The notes below the pieces were generated by a model, which did no database searches, was not told where the DNA came from, and worked only from the letters and a program-made list of their open reading frames with translations. DNA of 64,000 nt from Pseudomonas sp. ok272. Lineage in GTDB: Bacteria > Pseudomonadota > Gammaproteobacteria > Pseudomonadales > Pseudomonadaceae. Positions 17,835-25,243 of the stretch are shown one piece after another; the first letter of the stretch is position 1, and every line of letters begins with the position of its first letter. The position numbers were made by a program, and so were the translations under genes. The stretch lies in the NCBI RefSeq assembly GCF_900109995.1, contig NZ_FOCB01000008.1, positions 124,001 through 188,000 of the forward strand, read 5' to 3'.

Positions 17835-18524
17835 ATGCGCTGGAGCAATTGCCTGGCTCGACTGACTGTATGTGCCGGTGTCCTTCTGGCCCCATTCGCG
17901 GCCCAGGCGGCCTCGGAGGACGATCCTTGGGAAAGTATCAACCGCCCGATCTACACGTTCAACGATGTGCTGGACACCTATGCCCTCAAGCCGCTGGCGC
18001 AGGGTTACCAGTTCATCACGCCGAGCTTCCTGGAAGACGGCATCCACAATATGTACCGCAACATCGGTGACGTCGGTAACCTGGCCAACGACATCCTGCA
18101 GGCCAAGCCGCATGCTGCCGGCGTTGATGTCTCGCGCGTGCTGATGAACACCATTTTCGGCGTTGCCGGGTTCTTCGATGTGGGCACCAAAATGGGCCTG
18201 CACCGCAACGACGAAGACTTCGGTCAAACCCTCGGCTACTGGGGCGTGCCAAGCGGTCCCTATGTGATGCTGCCGATCCTGGGTCCAAGCACCGTGCGTG
18301 ATGCGCCGTCCAAGTACGTCGACAGCTATGCCGAACCCTACCGTTACATGAACGACATTCCAGCGCGCAACATGGCGATCGGCCTGGACATTATCGATGC
18401 CCGCGCCAGCTTGCTGCCGGCTGAGAAGTTGGTCAGTGGCGACAGATACACCTTCATTCGCAATGCCTACCTGCAAAACCGCGAATTCAAGGTCAAGGAT
18501 GGCAAGGTTGAAGACGATTTTTAA
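17835..18524 (+). CDS. mlaA: Outer-membrane phospholipid-removal protein MlaA (VacJ)
   Basis: MlaA sits in the outer membrane and removes mislocalised phospholipids from the outer leaflet, passing them to MlaC and the MlaFEDB transporter. The 229-residue protein starts at ATG 17835 (MRWSNCLARLT). It carries the family core: DPWESINRPIYTFND, LEDGIHNMYRNIGDVGNLAND, GFFDVGTKMGL, DFGQTLGYWGVPSGPYVMLPILGPSTVRD. The signal region ends AAQAASEDD. A Cys occurs at residue 18 (LTVC), but it is a poor lipobox, unlike E. coli MlaA, so the protein may not be acylated. A strong terminator follows. Confidence 0.93.
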   Translation: MRWSNCLARLTVCAGVLLAPFAAQAASEDDPWESINRPIYTFNDVLDTYALKPLAQGYQFITPSFLEDGIHNMYRNIGDVGNLANDILQAKPHAAGVDVSRVLMNTIFGVAGFFDVGTKMGLHRNDEDFGQTLGYWGVPSGPYVMLPILGPSTVRDAPSKYVDSYAEPYRYMNDIPARNMAIGLDIIDARASLLPAEKLVSGDRYTFIRNAYLQNREFKVKDGKVEDDF

Positions 18525-18541
18525 CGCTTCACCTGCATAAC

Positions 18542-18570
18542 AAGAAGGCGGCCCATGGGCCGCCTTCTTT
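18542..18570. terminator. Bidirectional terminator after mlaA
   Basis: AAGAAGGCGGCCC-AT-GGGCCGCCTTCTTT, an almost perfect palindrome between the convergent mlaA and PilZ genes. Confidence 0.88.
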
Positions 18571-18583
18571 GTTTGAATTGTGC

Positions 18584-18883
18584 TCAGCTCATCCGAAGGA
18601 TTGTAAGTCCAAGTTTCTGGCTGTCAGTGCCTTGCGCCTTGATCCAGACCACTTCGGTCTCGGCTTCCAGGCCCTTGAGCGCAGTGTGCTCGGATTCGAT
18701 ACGTACCTTCAGTTGGTCGCCAACCTGAAACGAGCGGGCGGCCCGGACCTGCATGCCGCTGCTGGAAAGGTCGATACACACGGCGGGGATCAGGTCGCCA
18801 GCATGGATAAGCGTCACATTGGCATCGACCCGCATGCGAATGAAATCGCGCTTCTCACTGTAGTCACGATCGGTTTGGCTCAT
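18584..18883 (-). CDS. Single-domain PilZ protein, c-di-GMP binding
   Basis: The 99-residue protein consists of one PilZ domain. Both ligand motifs are present: the RxxxR-type segment KRDFIRMRVD (residues 11-20) and DLSSSGMQV (38-46, matching D/N-x-S-x-x-G). It probably binds c-di-GMP and acts on an unidentified partner. It is convergent with mlaA and divergent from rssB. No signal peptide or membrane segment. Confidence 0.88.
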   Translation of the reverse strand: MSQTDRDYSEKRDFIRMRVDANVTLIHAGDLIPAVCIDLSSSGMQVRAARSFQVGDQLKVRIESEHTALKGLEAETEVVWIKAQGTDSQKLGLTILRMS

Positions 18884-19159
18884 GGGCTCGATCCTTCCAT
18901 TGTGTTGGGGATTTAGCTGTTCTTATAACTCCCGGTGATTTGCGAAGTAAAGACGCCTGATGACCATCGGCGTGAGCTTGAAACGCCTCGCGGATGGGAG
19001 TACCGTCTGCGCCTTAGAAGGGCACCTCTGATGAACATGCTTGTAGGGCAAATGCTCCAAAGCAGTGCGACAGAGAGGCTAGAAAGCGAATCCAGTAGTA
19101 TGAGCCGGGCCCGTTGTCCTGCCAGCTACGCCAACCTAATTCTGGCGCCGTTTGCCCAC

Positions 19160-20341
19160 ATGCAAAAAACCAGTGCCACGCTGCTGATAATCGATGACGA
19201 CGAAGTAGTGCGCGCGAGTCTCGCGGCCTATTTGGAAGACAGCGGGTTCAGCGTCCTACAAGCCAGTAATGGCCTGCAGGGGTTAGCGGTCTTCGAGCAA
19301 AACCATCCTGACCTGGTGATCTGCGATCTGCGCATGCCGCAGATGGGCGGGCTCGAACTCATTCGCCAGGTCACCGACCTTTCGCCGCAAACGCCGGTGA
19401 TCGTGGTTTCGGGTGCCGGTGTGATGAACGATGCGGTCGAGGCGCTTCGCCTGGGCGCCGCGGACTACCTGATCAAACCGCTGGAAGACCTGGCCGTGCT
19501 TGAGCACTCGGTGCGCAGAGCCCTGGATCGTGCGCGGCTGCTCCTGGAAAACCAGCGTTATCGTATCAAGCTGGAGACGGCCAACCGCGAACTCGAAGCC
19601 AGTCTGAACCTGCTGCAGGAAGACCAAAACGCTGGTCGCCAGGTGCAGATGAATATGTTGCCGGTCAGCCCCTGGATGATCGACGAGTTCAAGTTCGCCC
19701 ACCAAATTATCCCTTCGTTGTATTTGTCGGGTGATTTTGTTGACTACTTCCGGGTTGACGAGCGTCGGGTAGCGTTTTATCTGGCGGACGTCTCCGGGCA
19801 TGGCGCGTCGTCGGCATTTGTCACCGTGCTGCTGAAGTTCATGACCACGCGCTTGCTGTTTGAATCCAAGCGCAACGGTACTTTGCCGGAATTCACGCCG
19901 TCGGAAGTCCTCGGCCATATCAACCGAGGCCTGATCAGCTGTAAGCTGGGCAAACATGTCACGATGGTCGGTGGCGTCATCGACGAGGAGACAGGTTTGT
20001 TGACCTATAGCATCGGCGGACACCTGCCGTTGCCCGTGTTGTACACACCCGACAGTGTGGGTTATCTCGAAGGCCGTGGCCTGCCGGTGGGTTTGTTCAA
20101 TGAAGCCACCTATGAAGACCACGTGGTCGAGTTGCCGCCGGTGTTCAGCTTGACGCTGATGTCCGATGGCATTCTGGACCTTTTGCCAGAACCTACACTC
20201 AAAGAAAAAGAGGCTGCCTTGCCACAACGGGTAAGGTCAGCGGGCGGCAGCCTGGATGGTCTGCGGCAGATTTTTGGATTGGCCACGCTCGGGGAGATGC
20301 CGGATGATATCGCCCTGTTGGTGTTGAGCAGGAATCTTTAA
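19160..20341 (+). CDS. rssB: Response regulator RssB with PP2C-type phosphatase domain
   Basis: RssB controls stability or activity of the stationary-phase sigma factor RpoS. The 393-residue protein has a receiver domain (acidic pocket IIDDDE, phospho-acceptor Asp56 in VICDLRMPQMGG, DYLIKP), a coiled linker (about 140-180) and a SpoIIE/PP2C-like domain with SGDFVDYFRVDERRVAFYLADVSGHGASSAF, GGHLPLPVL and LMSDGILDLLP. This PP2C-like domain retains metal-binding aspartates, so it may be an active phosphatase acting on the STAS partner encoded next. The ATG at 19160 (MQKTSATLL) is chosen by family length; the frame is open further upstream. The stop overlaps the rssC start by one base. Confidence 0.88.
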   Translation: MQKTSATLLIIDDDEVVRASLAAYLEDSGFSVLQASNGLQGLAVFEQNHPDLVICDLRMPQMGGLELIRQVTDLSPQTPVIVVSGAGVMNDAVEALRLGAADYLIKPLEDLAVLEHSVRRALDRARLLLENQRYRIKLETANRELEASLNLLQEDQNAGRQVQMNMLPVSPWMIDEFKFAHQIIPSLYLSGDFVDYFRVDERRVAFYLADVSGHGASSAFVTVLLKFMTTRLLFESKRNGTLPEFTPSEVLGHINRGLISCKLGKHVTMVGGVIDEETGLLTYSIGGHLPLPVLYTPDSVGYLEGRGLPVGLFNEATYEDHVVELPPVFSLTLMSDGILDLLPEPTLKEKEAALPQRVRSAGGSLDGLRQIFGLATLGEMPDDIALLVLSRNL

Positions 20342-20823
20342 TGAGTACCGGTAGAATCCAGTTCGCCGAGCAGGACGGCACCTTCGTCCTGAAGTTCGTC
20401 GGTGAAGTTCGCCTGACCCTGTGTTCGGCGTTGGATGCGACTATCGAACGGATCTTCACCGCGTTGAACTTCAACGCCATCGTGATCGATCTGACCGAAG
20501 CTCGCAGCATCGACAGCACCACGCTGGGCCTGTTGGCCAAGCTCTCGATCATGTCGCGGCAAAAGGTCGGCCTGCTGCCGACTGTCGTCACCACCCACGA
20601 AGACATCACCCGTCTGCTCGAGTCCATGGGCTTTGAGCAGGTGTTCAACATCGTTGACCGCCCGGTGCCGTGTCCGGAGTGCTTGACCGACCTGCCAGAC
20701 CAGGACCAGTCCGAGGAAGTCGTGCGGATCAAGGTGCTGGAAGCCCACAAGATCCTGATGGGGCTGAACGACTCCAATCGTGAGGCATTCCATGATCTGG
20801 TGAACGCGCTGGAGCGGCACTGA
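20341..20823 (+). CDS. rssC: Anti-sigma factor antagonist RssC (STAS domain)
   Basis: The 160-residue protein has an N-terminal STAS domain whose phosphorylatable site is DLTEARSIDSTTLGLLAKLS, with Ser56 or Ser59 as the probable phospho-site. The tail (about 105-160) contains a CPEC pair. It is expected to be the substrate of the RssB PP2C-like domain in a partner-switch module affecting RpoS. The one-base overlap with rssB implies coupled translation. Followed by a terminator. Confidence 0.88.
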   Translation: MSTGRIQFAEQDGTFVLKFVGEVRLTLCSALDATIERIFTALNFNAIVIDLTEARSIDSTTLGLLAKLSIMSRQKVGLLPTVVTTHEDITRLLESMGFEQVFNIVDRPVPCPECLTDLPDQDQSEEVVRIKVLEAHKILMGLNDSNREAFHDLVNALERH

Positions 20824-20845
20824 TACTCCGCTAACCAGGCGCACA

Positions 20846-20879
20846 AAAAAGGGCGAATCCATCAAGGTTCGCCCTTTTT
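20846..20879. terminator. Bidirectional terminator between rssC and tal
   Basis: AAAAAGGGCGAA ... TTCGCCCTTTTT with a 10-base loop that can extend the stem by CC/GG. It serves the convergent rssC and tal. Confidence 0.88.
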
Positions 20880-20897
20880 GCGTTTACCTGGCGTTGA

Positions 20898-21824
20898 TTA
20901 CAACTTGGCCTGCAGCAGCGCCTCCAGTTTTTCCTGGTCGCGGGCGAACTGACGGATGCCTTCGGCCAGTTTCTCGGTCGCCATGGCGTCCTCGTTCGAC
21001 GCCCAGCGGAACTGTGCTTCGTTCAGGCTCTGGCGTGCTTCACCTGCATGGCCGGGTACCAGTTTGCGTTCCAGCTTGCCGGTGTCGGCGGCTAGCTTGT
21101 CGATCAGGTCCGGGCTGATGGTGAGTCGATCACAGCCGGCCAGTTGTTCGATCTGATTGAGATTGCGGAAGCTCGCGCCCATGACCACGGTCTTGTAGTC
21201 ATTGGCCTTGTAGTAGTTATAGATGCGCGTCACCGACTGCACGCCGGGATCATCGGCGCCGCTGTAGTCATTGCCGTTGGCCTTTTTGTACCAGTCGTAG
21301 ATACGCCCCACGAATGGCGAGATCAGGAACACCCCGGCCTCGGCACAGGCAGCAGCCTGGGCGAAGGAAAACAGCAAGGTCAGGTTGGTCTGGATGCCTT
21401 CGCGCTCCAGTTTCTCGGCGGTGCGGATGCCCTCCCAGGTGGAGGCGATCTTGATCAATACGCGCTCACGGCCAATGCCGGCTTTGTCGTACAACTCAAT
21501 CAGGCGGTGCGCGCGCGCGAGCATTGCTTCGCTGTCGAACGACAACCGCGCATCCACCTCGGTGGAAATACGCCCCGGGATCACCTTCAGGATTTCCTGG
21601 CCTACCGAGACGCCAAAGCGGTCACTGGCCAAGCCCACATCACCCTTGCAATCATTGACGCTGGCGTTGAGCAGTTCGGCGTAGGCCGGGATGGCGGCGG
21701 CCTTGAGCAGCAGGGACGGGTTGGTGGTGGCATCGACCGGCTTGACGCGGGCGATAGCCTCGAAGTCGCCGGTATCGGCCACTACGGTAGTGAATTGTTT
21801 GAGTTGTTCCAGCTTGGAAGTCAT
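20898..21824 (-). CDS. tal: Transaldolase (TalB type)
   Basis: Transaldolase transfers a dihydroxyacetone unit between sedoheptulose-7-phosphate and glyceraldehyde-3-phosphate in the non-oxidative pentose phosphate pathway. The 308-residue TIM-barrel protein has the Schiff-base Lys125 in [13 protein letters not shown], the N-terminal signature [13 protein letters not shown] and [13 protein letters not shown]. Length and motifs place it in the classical TalB subfamily, not the short fructose-6-phosphate aldolase type. Single gene between convergent rssC and dusA. Confidence 0.96.
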   Translation of the reverse strand: MTSKLEQLKQFTTVVADTGDFEAIARVKPVDATTNPSLLLKAAAIPAYAELLNASVNDCKGDVGLASDRFGVSVGQEILKVIPGRISTEVDARLSFDSEAMLARAHRLIELYDKAGIGRERVLIKIASTWEGIRTAEKLEREGIQTNLTLLFSFAQAAACAEAGVFLISPFVGRIYDWYKKANGNDYSGADDPGVQSVTRIYNYYKANDYKTVVMGASFRNLNQIEQLAGCDRLTISPDLIDKLAADTGKLERKLVPGHAGEARQSLNEAQFRWASNEDAMATEKLAEGIRQFARDQEKLEALLQAKL

Positions 21825-22000
21825 GAGCGTGCTCTATCCTGTGGGTCTGATGACATTACCCGAGCGCCGACAACCACTCAAGGGCGCAAATGCGTAACAA
21901 CGGCGTGGGCAGTAACATCCTGAAAACACCGGTTTGAAAGGTCTGGCCTGTCTAGTAACTACGATGTCAAAACAGGCCGCAGGTTCAACCGCAGTGACGG

Positions 22001-23011
22001 TTAACGCCCCTCAAGCAGCGCCGCCGCCTGGTCCAGCAAGGCCAGGGGTTCCTTGGTCTTGTGGATGTCCACTGACAGCAGCTGACGAAACTTTCTAGCC
22101 CCCGGGAACCCGCTGCCCAGGCCCAGTACATGGCGGGTGATGTGGTGCATCGAGCCACCCGCATCCAGGTGTGCGGCGATATACGGCCGCAGGCGGGCCA
22201 GTGCCTCAGCGCGGGTGATCACCGCAGCGGTGCTGCCGAATAACTGCTGATCCACCTCAGCGAGCACATAGGGATTGTGATAGGCCTCGCGGCCCAGCAT
22301 CACGCCGTCAAACGTCTGTAAATGCTCGTGGCAGGCCTCCAGCGTCTTGATCCCACCGTTGAGAATGATTTCCAGCTCCGGGAAGTCGGTCTTCAACTGT
22401 GCTGCCACGTCATAACGCAGTGGTGGAATGTCCCGATTCTCCTTTGGCGACAAACCCTCCAAAATCGCGATCCGTGCATGCACGGTAAAACTGGTGCAGC
22501 CGGCATCGCGCACGGTCCCGACGAAATCACACAATTGTGCGTAGCTGTCGCGGCCATTGATCCCGATCCGATGCTTGACCGTCACCGGAATCGACACCGC
22601 GTCACGCATCGCCTTCACGCAATCGGCGACCAACTGCGGATGCCCCATCAGGCAGGCGCCAATCATATTGTTCTGCACCCGATCGCTCGGGCAACCGACA
22701 TTGAGGTTCACTTCATCATAACCGTGCTCCTGCGCCATCCGCGCGCACGCCGCCAAGTCAGCCGGCACACTGCCGCCCAGCTGTAACGCCAAGGGATGCT
22801 CGGCGTCGTTGTGGCGCAGGAAGCGTTCGTGATCGCCGTTGAGCAGGGCGCCGGTGGTGACCATCTCGGTGTAGAGCAAGGCATGCTTGGAGAGCAGGCG
22901 CAGGAAATAGCGGCAGTGATGATCGGTCCAATCCATCATAGGGGCAACGCTAAAGCGCCGAGACAGTGCGGGACTTGATTCTGTTGGGCTAAAGCTCTGT
23001 TTTGGAATCAT
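22001..23011 (-). CDS. dusA: tRNA-dihydrouridine synthase A
   Basis: DusA is an FMN- and NADPH-dependent enzyme that reduces uridines 20/20a in the tRNA D-loop. The protein has 336 residues from ATG 23011. It shows the Dus hallmarks: FSVAPMMDWTDHHCRYFLR, LQLGGS, NLNVGCPSDRVQ with the catalytic Cys, VKHRIGI, the ILNGGI phosphate-binding strand and VMLGREAYHNPY. The 5' region of dusA is a known insertion target for integrative elements and prophages. Here a decayed integrase lies immediately upstream, so this gene probably once hosted such an element and remains intact. Confidence 0.96.
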   Translation of the reverse strand: MIPKQSFSPTESSPALSRRFSVAPMMDWTDHHCRYFLRLLSKHALLYTEMVTTGALLNGDHERFLRHNDAEHPLALQLGGSVPADLAACARMAQEHGYDEVNLNVGCPSDRVQNNMIGACLMGHPQLVADCVKAMRDAVSIPVTVKHRIGINGRDSYAQLCDFVGTVRDAGCTSFTVHARIAILEGLSPKENRDIPPLRYDVAAQLKTDFPELEIILNGGIKTLEACHEHLQTFDGVMLGREAYHNPYVLAEVDQQLFGSTAAVITRAEALARLRPYIAAHLDAGGSMHHITRHVLGLGSGFPGARKFRQLLSVDIHKTKEPLALLDQAAALLEGR

Positions 23012-23069
23012 TTTACTCAACGTGTTTTCAGCGTGTTTTAGGGCGTGATCAGGTGATATTAACGGTCGC

Positions 23070-23110
23070 GGGTACAATGTACCCACTTAAAAACGACGTG
23101 TACCACTTTC
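23070..23110. promoter_or_regulatory. Candidate integrase arm-type repeats / att-adjacent sequence
   Basis: A perfect palindrome GGGTACA-A-TGTACCC (23070-23084) runs into TGTACCCACTT, and a second near copy TGTACCACTTT follows at 23099-23109. These sit between the dusA start and the integrase remnant, where dusA-type elements carry recombinase arm sites. Inferred. Confidence 0.45.
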
Positions 23111-23113
23111 AAT

Positions 23114-23374
23114 AGGGGCGCGATCAGCCCCAGAAAGCGTGCCGATGGCACGGTCAGTTACATCGCTCGGATCCGGATTACACGCGACGGGTTGCAAGTC
23201 TACCAAGACAGCCAGATCTGCGCCTGGAAACAGGCGGCTCAAGCGCGGGTGCGGCGACGTGAGGCTGAGCTGGATCAGCTTGGCGCCATCGAATGGCCCA
23301 AGCGAAAAGGGGGCATCGCCATGAAATCAATCCGGTCTGCAGCCTCAGCCCGATGGCTCGGCGATATCACTTGA
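23114..23374 (+). pseudogene. Remnant of a dusA-integrating tyrosine recombinase
   Basis: The plus-strand frame from 23114 reads GAISPRKRADGTVSYIARIRITRDG, then LQVYQDSQ and REAELDQLGAIEWPKRKGG. This corresponds to the N-terminal arm-binding region of tyrosine integrases found beside dusA. The expected start codon before GAI is AGG instead of ATG, so it is lost. Similarity fades near 23330, and the frame stops at 23374, before any core-binding or catalytic (R-H-R-Y) part. It overlaps the end of the convergent tetR gene by 30 bases. A family hit by eye, with no database search behind it. Confidence 0.65.
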
Positions 23375-24016
23375 GCTTGAGATAGCCGTCAACACTCTAA
23401 ATATCGCTGGGCGCAGGATTGTCGACTCGAAGTTCGATCGCTGGAGGGCTAGTTGGCCAATAACGTGGCCGTTGATGGTATTGATCAGCAATGCAGCATC
23501 CGCGTTTGGATCGGATGAGCCCAGGTTGGCCAGCGCTGCGTGCATAATCCGTGCATAAGCTCGCCCCCAGTCGTGTAAGACCGGGCGCAGTTCGGGGTGG
23601 CGAGCGGCCGCCAGATGCAGCTCGATGATGGTGATCCCCATACTGGGGTCTTCGATCATCTGTTGCGTCGAATGACGGGCGATCGCGGTTGCCAGTGATG
23701 CGAGTTCGACAGGTGTTGACACAAACTCCTGGAGCATCTCGGCAAGTGCTCGAATGTTGCGGTTGGCAACCAGCACCATGGCCTCGCGAATCAACTCCTC
23801 CCGCGTACCGAAGTAGTACGCCACGGAGCCGTGGCTCGCCGTTGCTTGCGCGACAACGGTTCTGAACGTGACCGACCCGGGCCCGTCTTTTACGATGATG
23901 CGCAGGGCGGCAGCGAGTAACGCATTGCGTCGCTCGGTCCCGCGAACGGTCAGGTTCGCGGGCGCTCTATTGGACTTCGATCGTACGCTGAAGTCGTCGT
24001 CAGAAGGCTTGCTCAT
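23345..24016 (-). CDS. TetR-family transcriptional regulator
   Basis: The 223-residue repressor has an N-terminal helix-turn-helix (RNALLAAALRIIVKDGPGSVTFRTVVAQATASHGSVAYYFGTREELI, roughly residues 30-75 in TetR layout) and a helical ligand/dimer domain. It is last in a minus-strand cluster with two MaoC-type genes and an acyl-CoA ligase. Two identical palindromic half-site pairs (TTCTCC-N4-GGAGAA) upstream of the cluster's transcription blocks are its most likely operators, and an acyl-CoA the likely ligand. Its last ten codons lie over the integrase remnant, so the C-terminus may have been formed or trimmed at a deletion junction. Confidence 0.85.
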   Translation of the reverse strand: MSKPSDDDFSVRSKSNRAPANLTVRGTERRNALLAAALRIIVKDGPGSVTFRTVVAQATASHGSVAYYFGTREELIREAMVLVANRNIRALAEMLQEFVSTPVELASLATAIARHSTQQMIEDPSMGITIIELHLAAARHPELRPVLHDWGRAYARIMHAALANLGSSDPNADAALLINTINGHVIGQLALQRSNFESTILRPAIFRVLTAISSSSDIAEPSG

Positions 24017-24083
24017 AAGGCGTTATCGTTACCTGAAAATGGCCGATCCTAGCACAGGCCAAGACCGGCCATTTGTCCAGTGG

Positions 24084-24566
24084 TTATACCGCTTTAGCGC
24101 CGGGTTTTCGGGGCAGTCGCACATGCACTTCGCTGATGCCAACGATGTCTCCCTCCTGGTCGGTGGCCTCGACGGTAATGATCGCGAAGTCGTTGCCATT
24201 GTTCAGTACGTGCACATCGCGCACCTTGCCACGGCAGGTAATGGTGTTGCCCACCGGACCTGGCTTGGTGAACTTGCTGTCTACCAGGAACACATCGGCC
24301 AACGGGCCGAACGCGCGTAATACCGTCGATGCCATGAATGACATGTTCATCATGCCGTGCTGAACCGTTTTCGGCGTACCGAACACCTGGGCCCGCTCGC
24401 ACCAGGCCGGGTTCATATGCACCGGATTGAGGTCGAGGCTGGCCAGGCCGTAACGATGAATCAGGTCCTGGGTGATTTCGTACACCAGCGGGTCCAGCGG
24501 GTCACCGGCCTTGAGGTCATCCAGGTAGGGAATGGGGCGGTCCAGTGCTTGGGTAGAATAGTGCAT
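24084..24566 (-). CDS. MaoC-like (R)-specific enoyl-CoA hydratase, catalytic-type subunit
   Basis: The 160-residue single hot-dog protein carries a hydratase-2-like motif with the catalytic Asp and His kept: LDLNPVHMNPAWCERA (D-x-N-P-x-H). GTPKTVQHGMM follows, and a C-terminal strand (DIVGISEVHVRLPRK) ends the domain. It probably adds water to, or removes it from, an acyl-CoA. The 18-base gap to the upstream hot-dog gene suggests a heteromer of two hot-dog subunits, as in MaoC-N/MaoC pairs of sterol and fatty acid metabolism. Substrate unknown. Confidence 0.82.
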   Translation of the reverse strand: MHYSTQALDRPIPYLDDLKAGDPLDPLVYEITQDLIHRYGLASLDLNPVHMNPAWCERAQVFGTPKTVQHGMMNMSFMASTVLRAFGPLADVFLVDSKFTKPGPVGNTITCRGKVRDVHVLNNGNDFAIITVEATDQEGDIVGISEVHVRLPRKPGAKAV

Positions 24567-24584
24567 GGCTTAATCTCCTTAGTG

Positions 24585-25148
24585 TCAGGCGGTCGCGAAA
24601 CGACGGACATCATGGGCGGTTGGAGGCAAGATCAGCGTCCCCGAGAACTCAACTTTCTTGCGCCCGTTTTGATTGGTCAAAATGGTGTGGGTGGTGATGT
24701 ACGCCTTGTCGCGACGCCAGAAGCGGTCGCTGGTTTCCTGGGTCTGCGTCAAGCGGTCTCCCACGCGGATCGGCTCGATTACTTCGATCTTCTGGAACGG
24801 GTTGCGCGCCCCGGGCGTTCTGATCCAGGAGCCGGTGTCGCCTGGTTGCGCGAACCAGAAGGCGATGGTGGTGATGAATACCGGGTGCACAATGATCGTC
24901 CCGTGCGGTGCATGGCTGCGCGCGTATTCGGGATCGACGAAGAGTGGGTGCGTTTCCCCCAGCGACTTGTTGTAGGCCAGCACGTCCTCTTCGTGGACGA
25001 CAAATGTGCGTGGGTTCTTGCGCATCTGGCCGACTTTGACCGTATCCCAGAACTCACATTGCTCCCAGGTGGCGAGGAAATCGCGTGAGAATCCGCGCTG
25101 CCGCTCAGTGTGTACCAGGTGCTCAAATACCTCGGTGTTTTGACTCAT
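24585..25148 (-). CDS. MaoC N-terminal/FAS1-like dehydratase-domain protein
   Basis: The 187-residue protein is hot-dog fold by pattern (hydrated core ETHPLFVDPEYARSHAPHGTIIVHPVF, a PIRVGDRLTQTQE strand, and a TLILPPTA tail). At the position of the hydratase motif it reads SLGETHPLF: the catalytic Asp and His are replaced by Glu and Phe. It may therefore be the structural or substrate-binding partner of the 160-residue subunit that follows. It starts 26 bases after a TTCTCC-N4-GGAGAA palindrome, which suggests its own regulated promoter. Confidence 0.78.
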   Translation of the reverse strand: MSQNTEVFEHLVHTERQRGFSRDFLATWEQCEFWDTVKVGQMRKNPRTFVVHEEDVLAYNKSLGETHPLFVDPEYARSHAPHGTIIVHPVFITTIAFWFAQPGDTGSWIRTPGARNPFQKIEVIEPIRVGDRLTQTQETSDRFWRRDKAYITTHTILTNQNGRKKVEFSGTLILPPTAHDVRRFATA

Positions 25149-25174
25149 GGCGCATTGCTCCTGCGGTTAATTAG

Positions 25175-25190
25175 TTCTCCGGATGGAGAA
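25175..25190. promoter_or_regulatory. Palindromic operator 1 of the acyl-CoA ligase/MaoC cluster
   Basis: TTCTCC-GGAT-GGAGAA lies upstream of the MaoC-N gene (start 25148) and downstream of the ligase stop (25244). It has the same half-sites and spacing as the palindrome at 27069-27084. Probable binding site of the clustered TetR protein. Confidence 0.65.
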
Positions 25191-25243
25191 GTATTGGTGC
25201 GTGAGAGGTCCCGGGGCGACACATTTCCCCTATTCGAGAGTGG

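Noticed and set aside
21945..21978. Inverted repeat GGCCTGT/ACAGGCC after dusA
   Set aside because: The 20-base loop is long, the T-run is absent and it could be chance; terminator role not supported.
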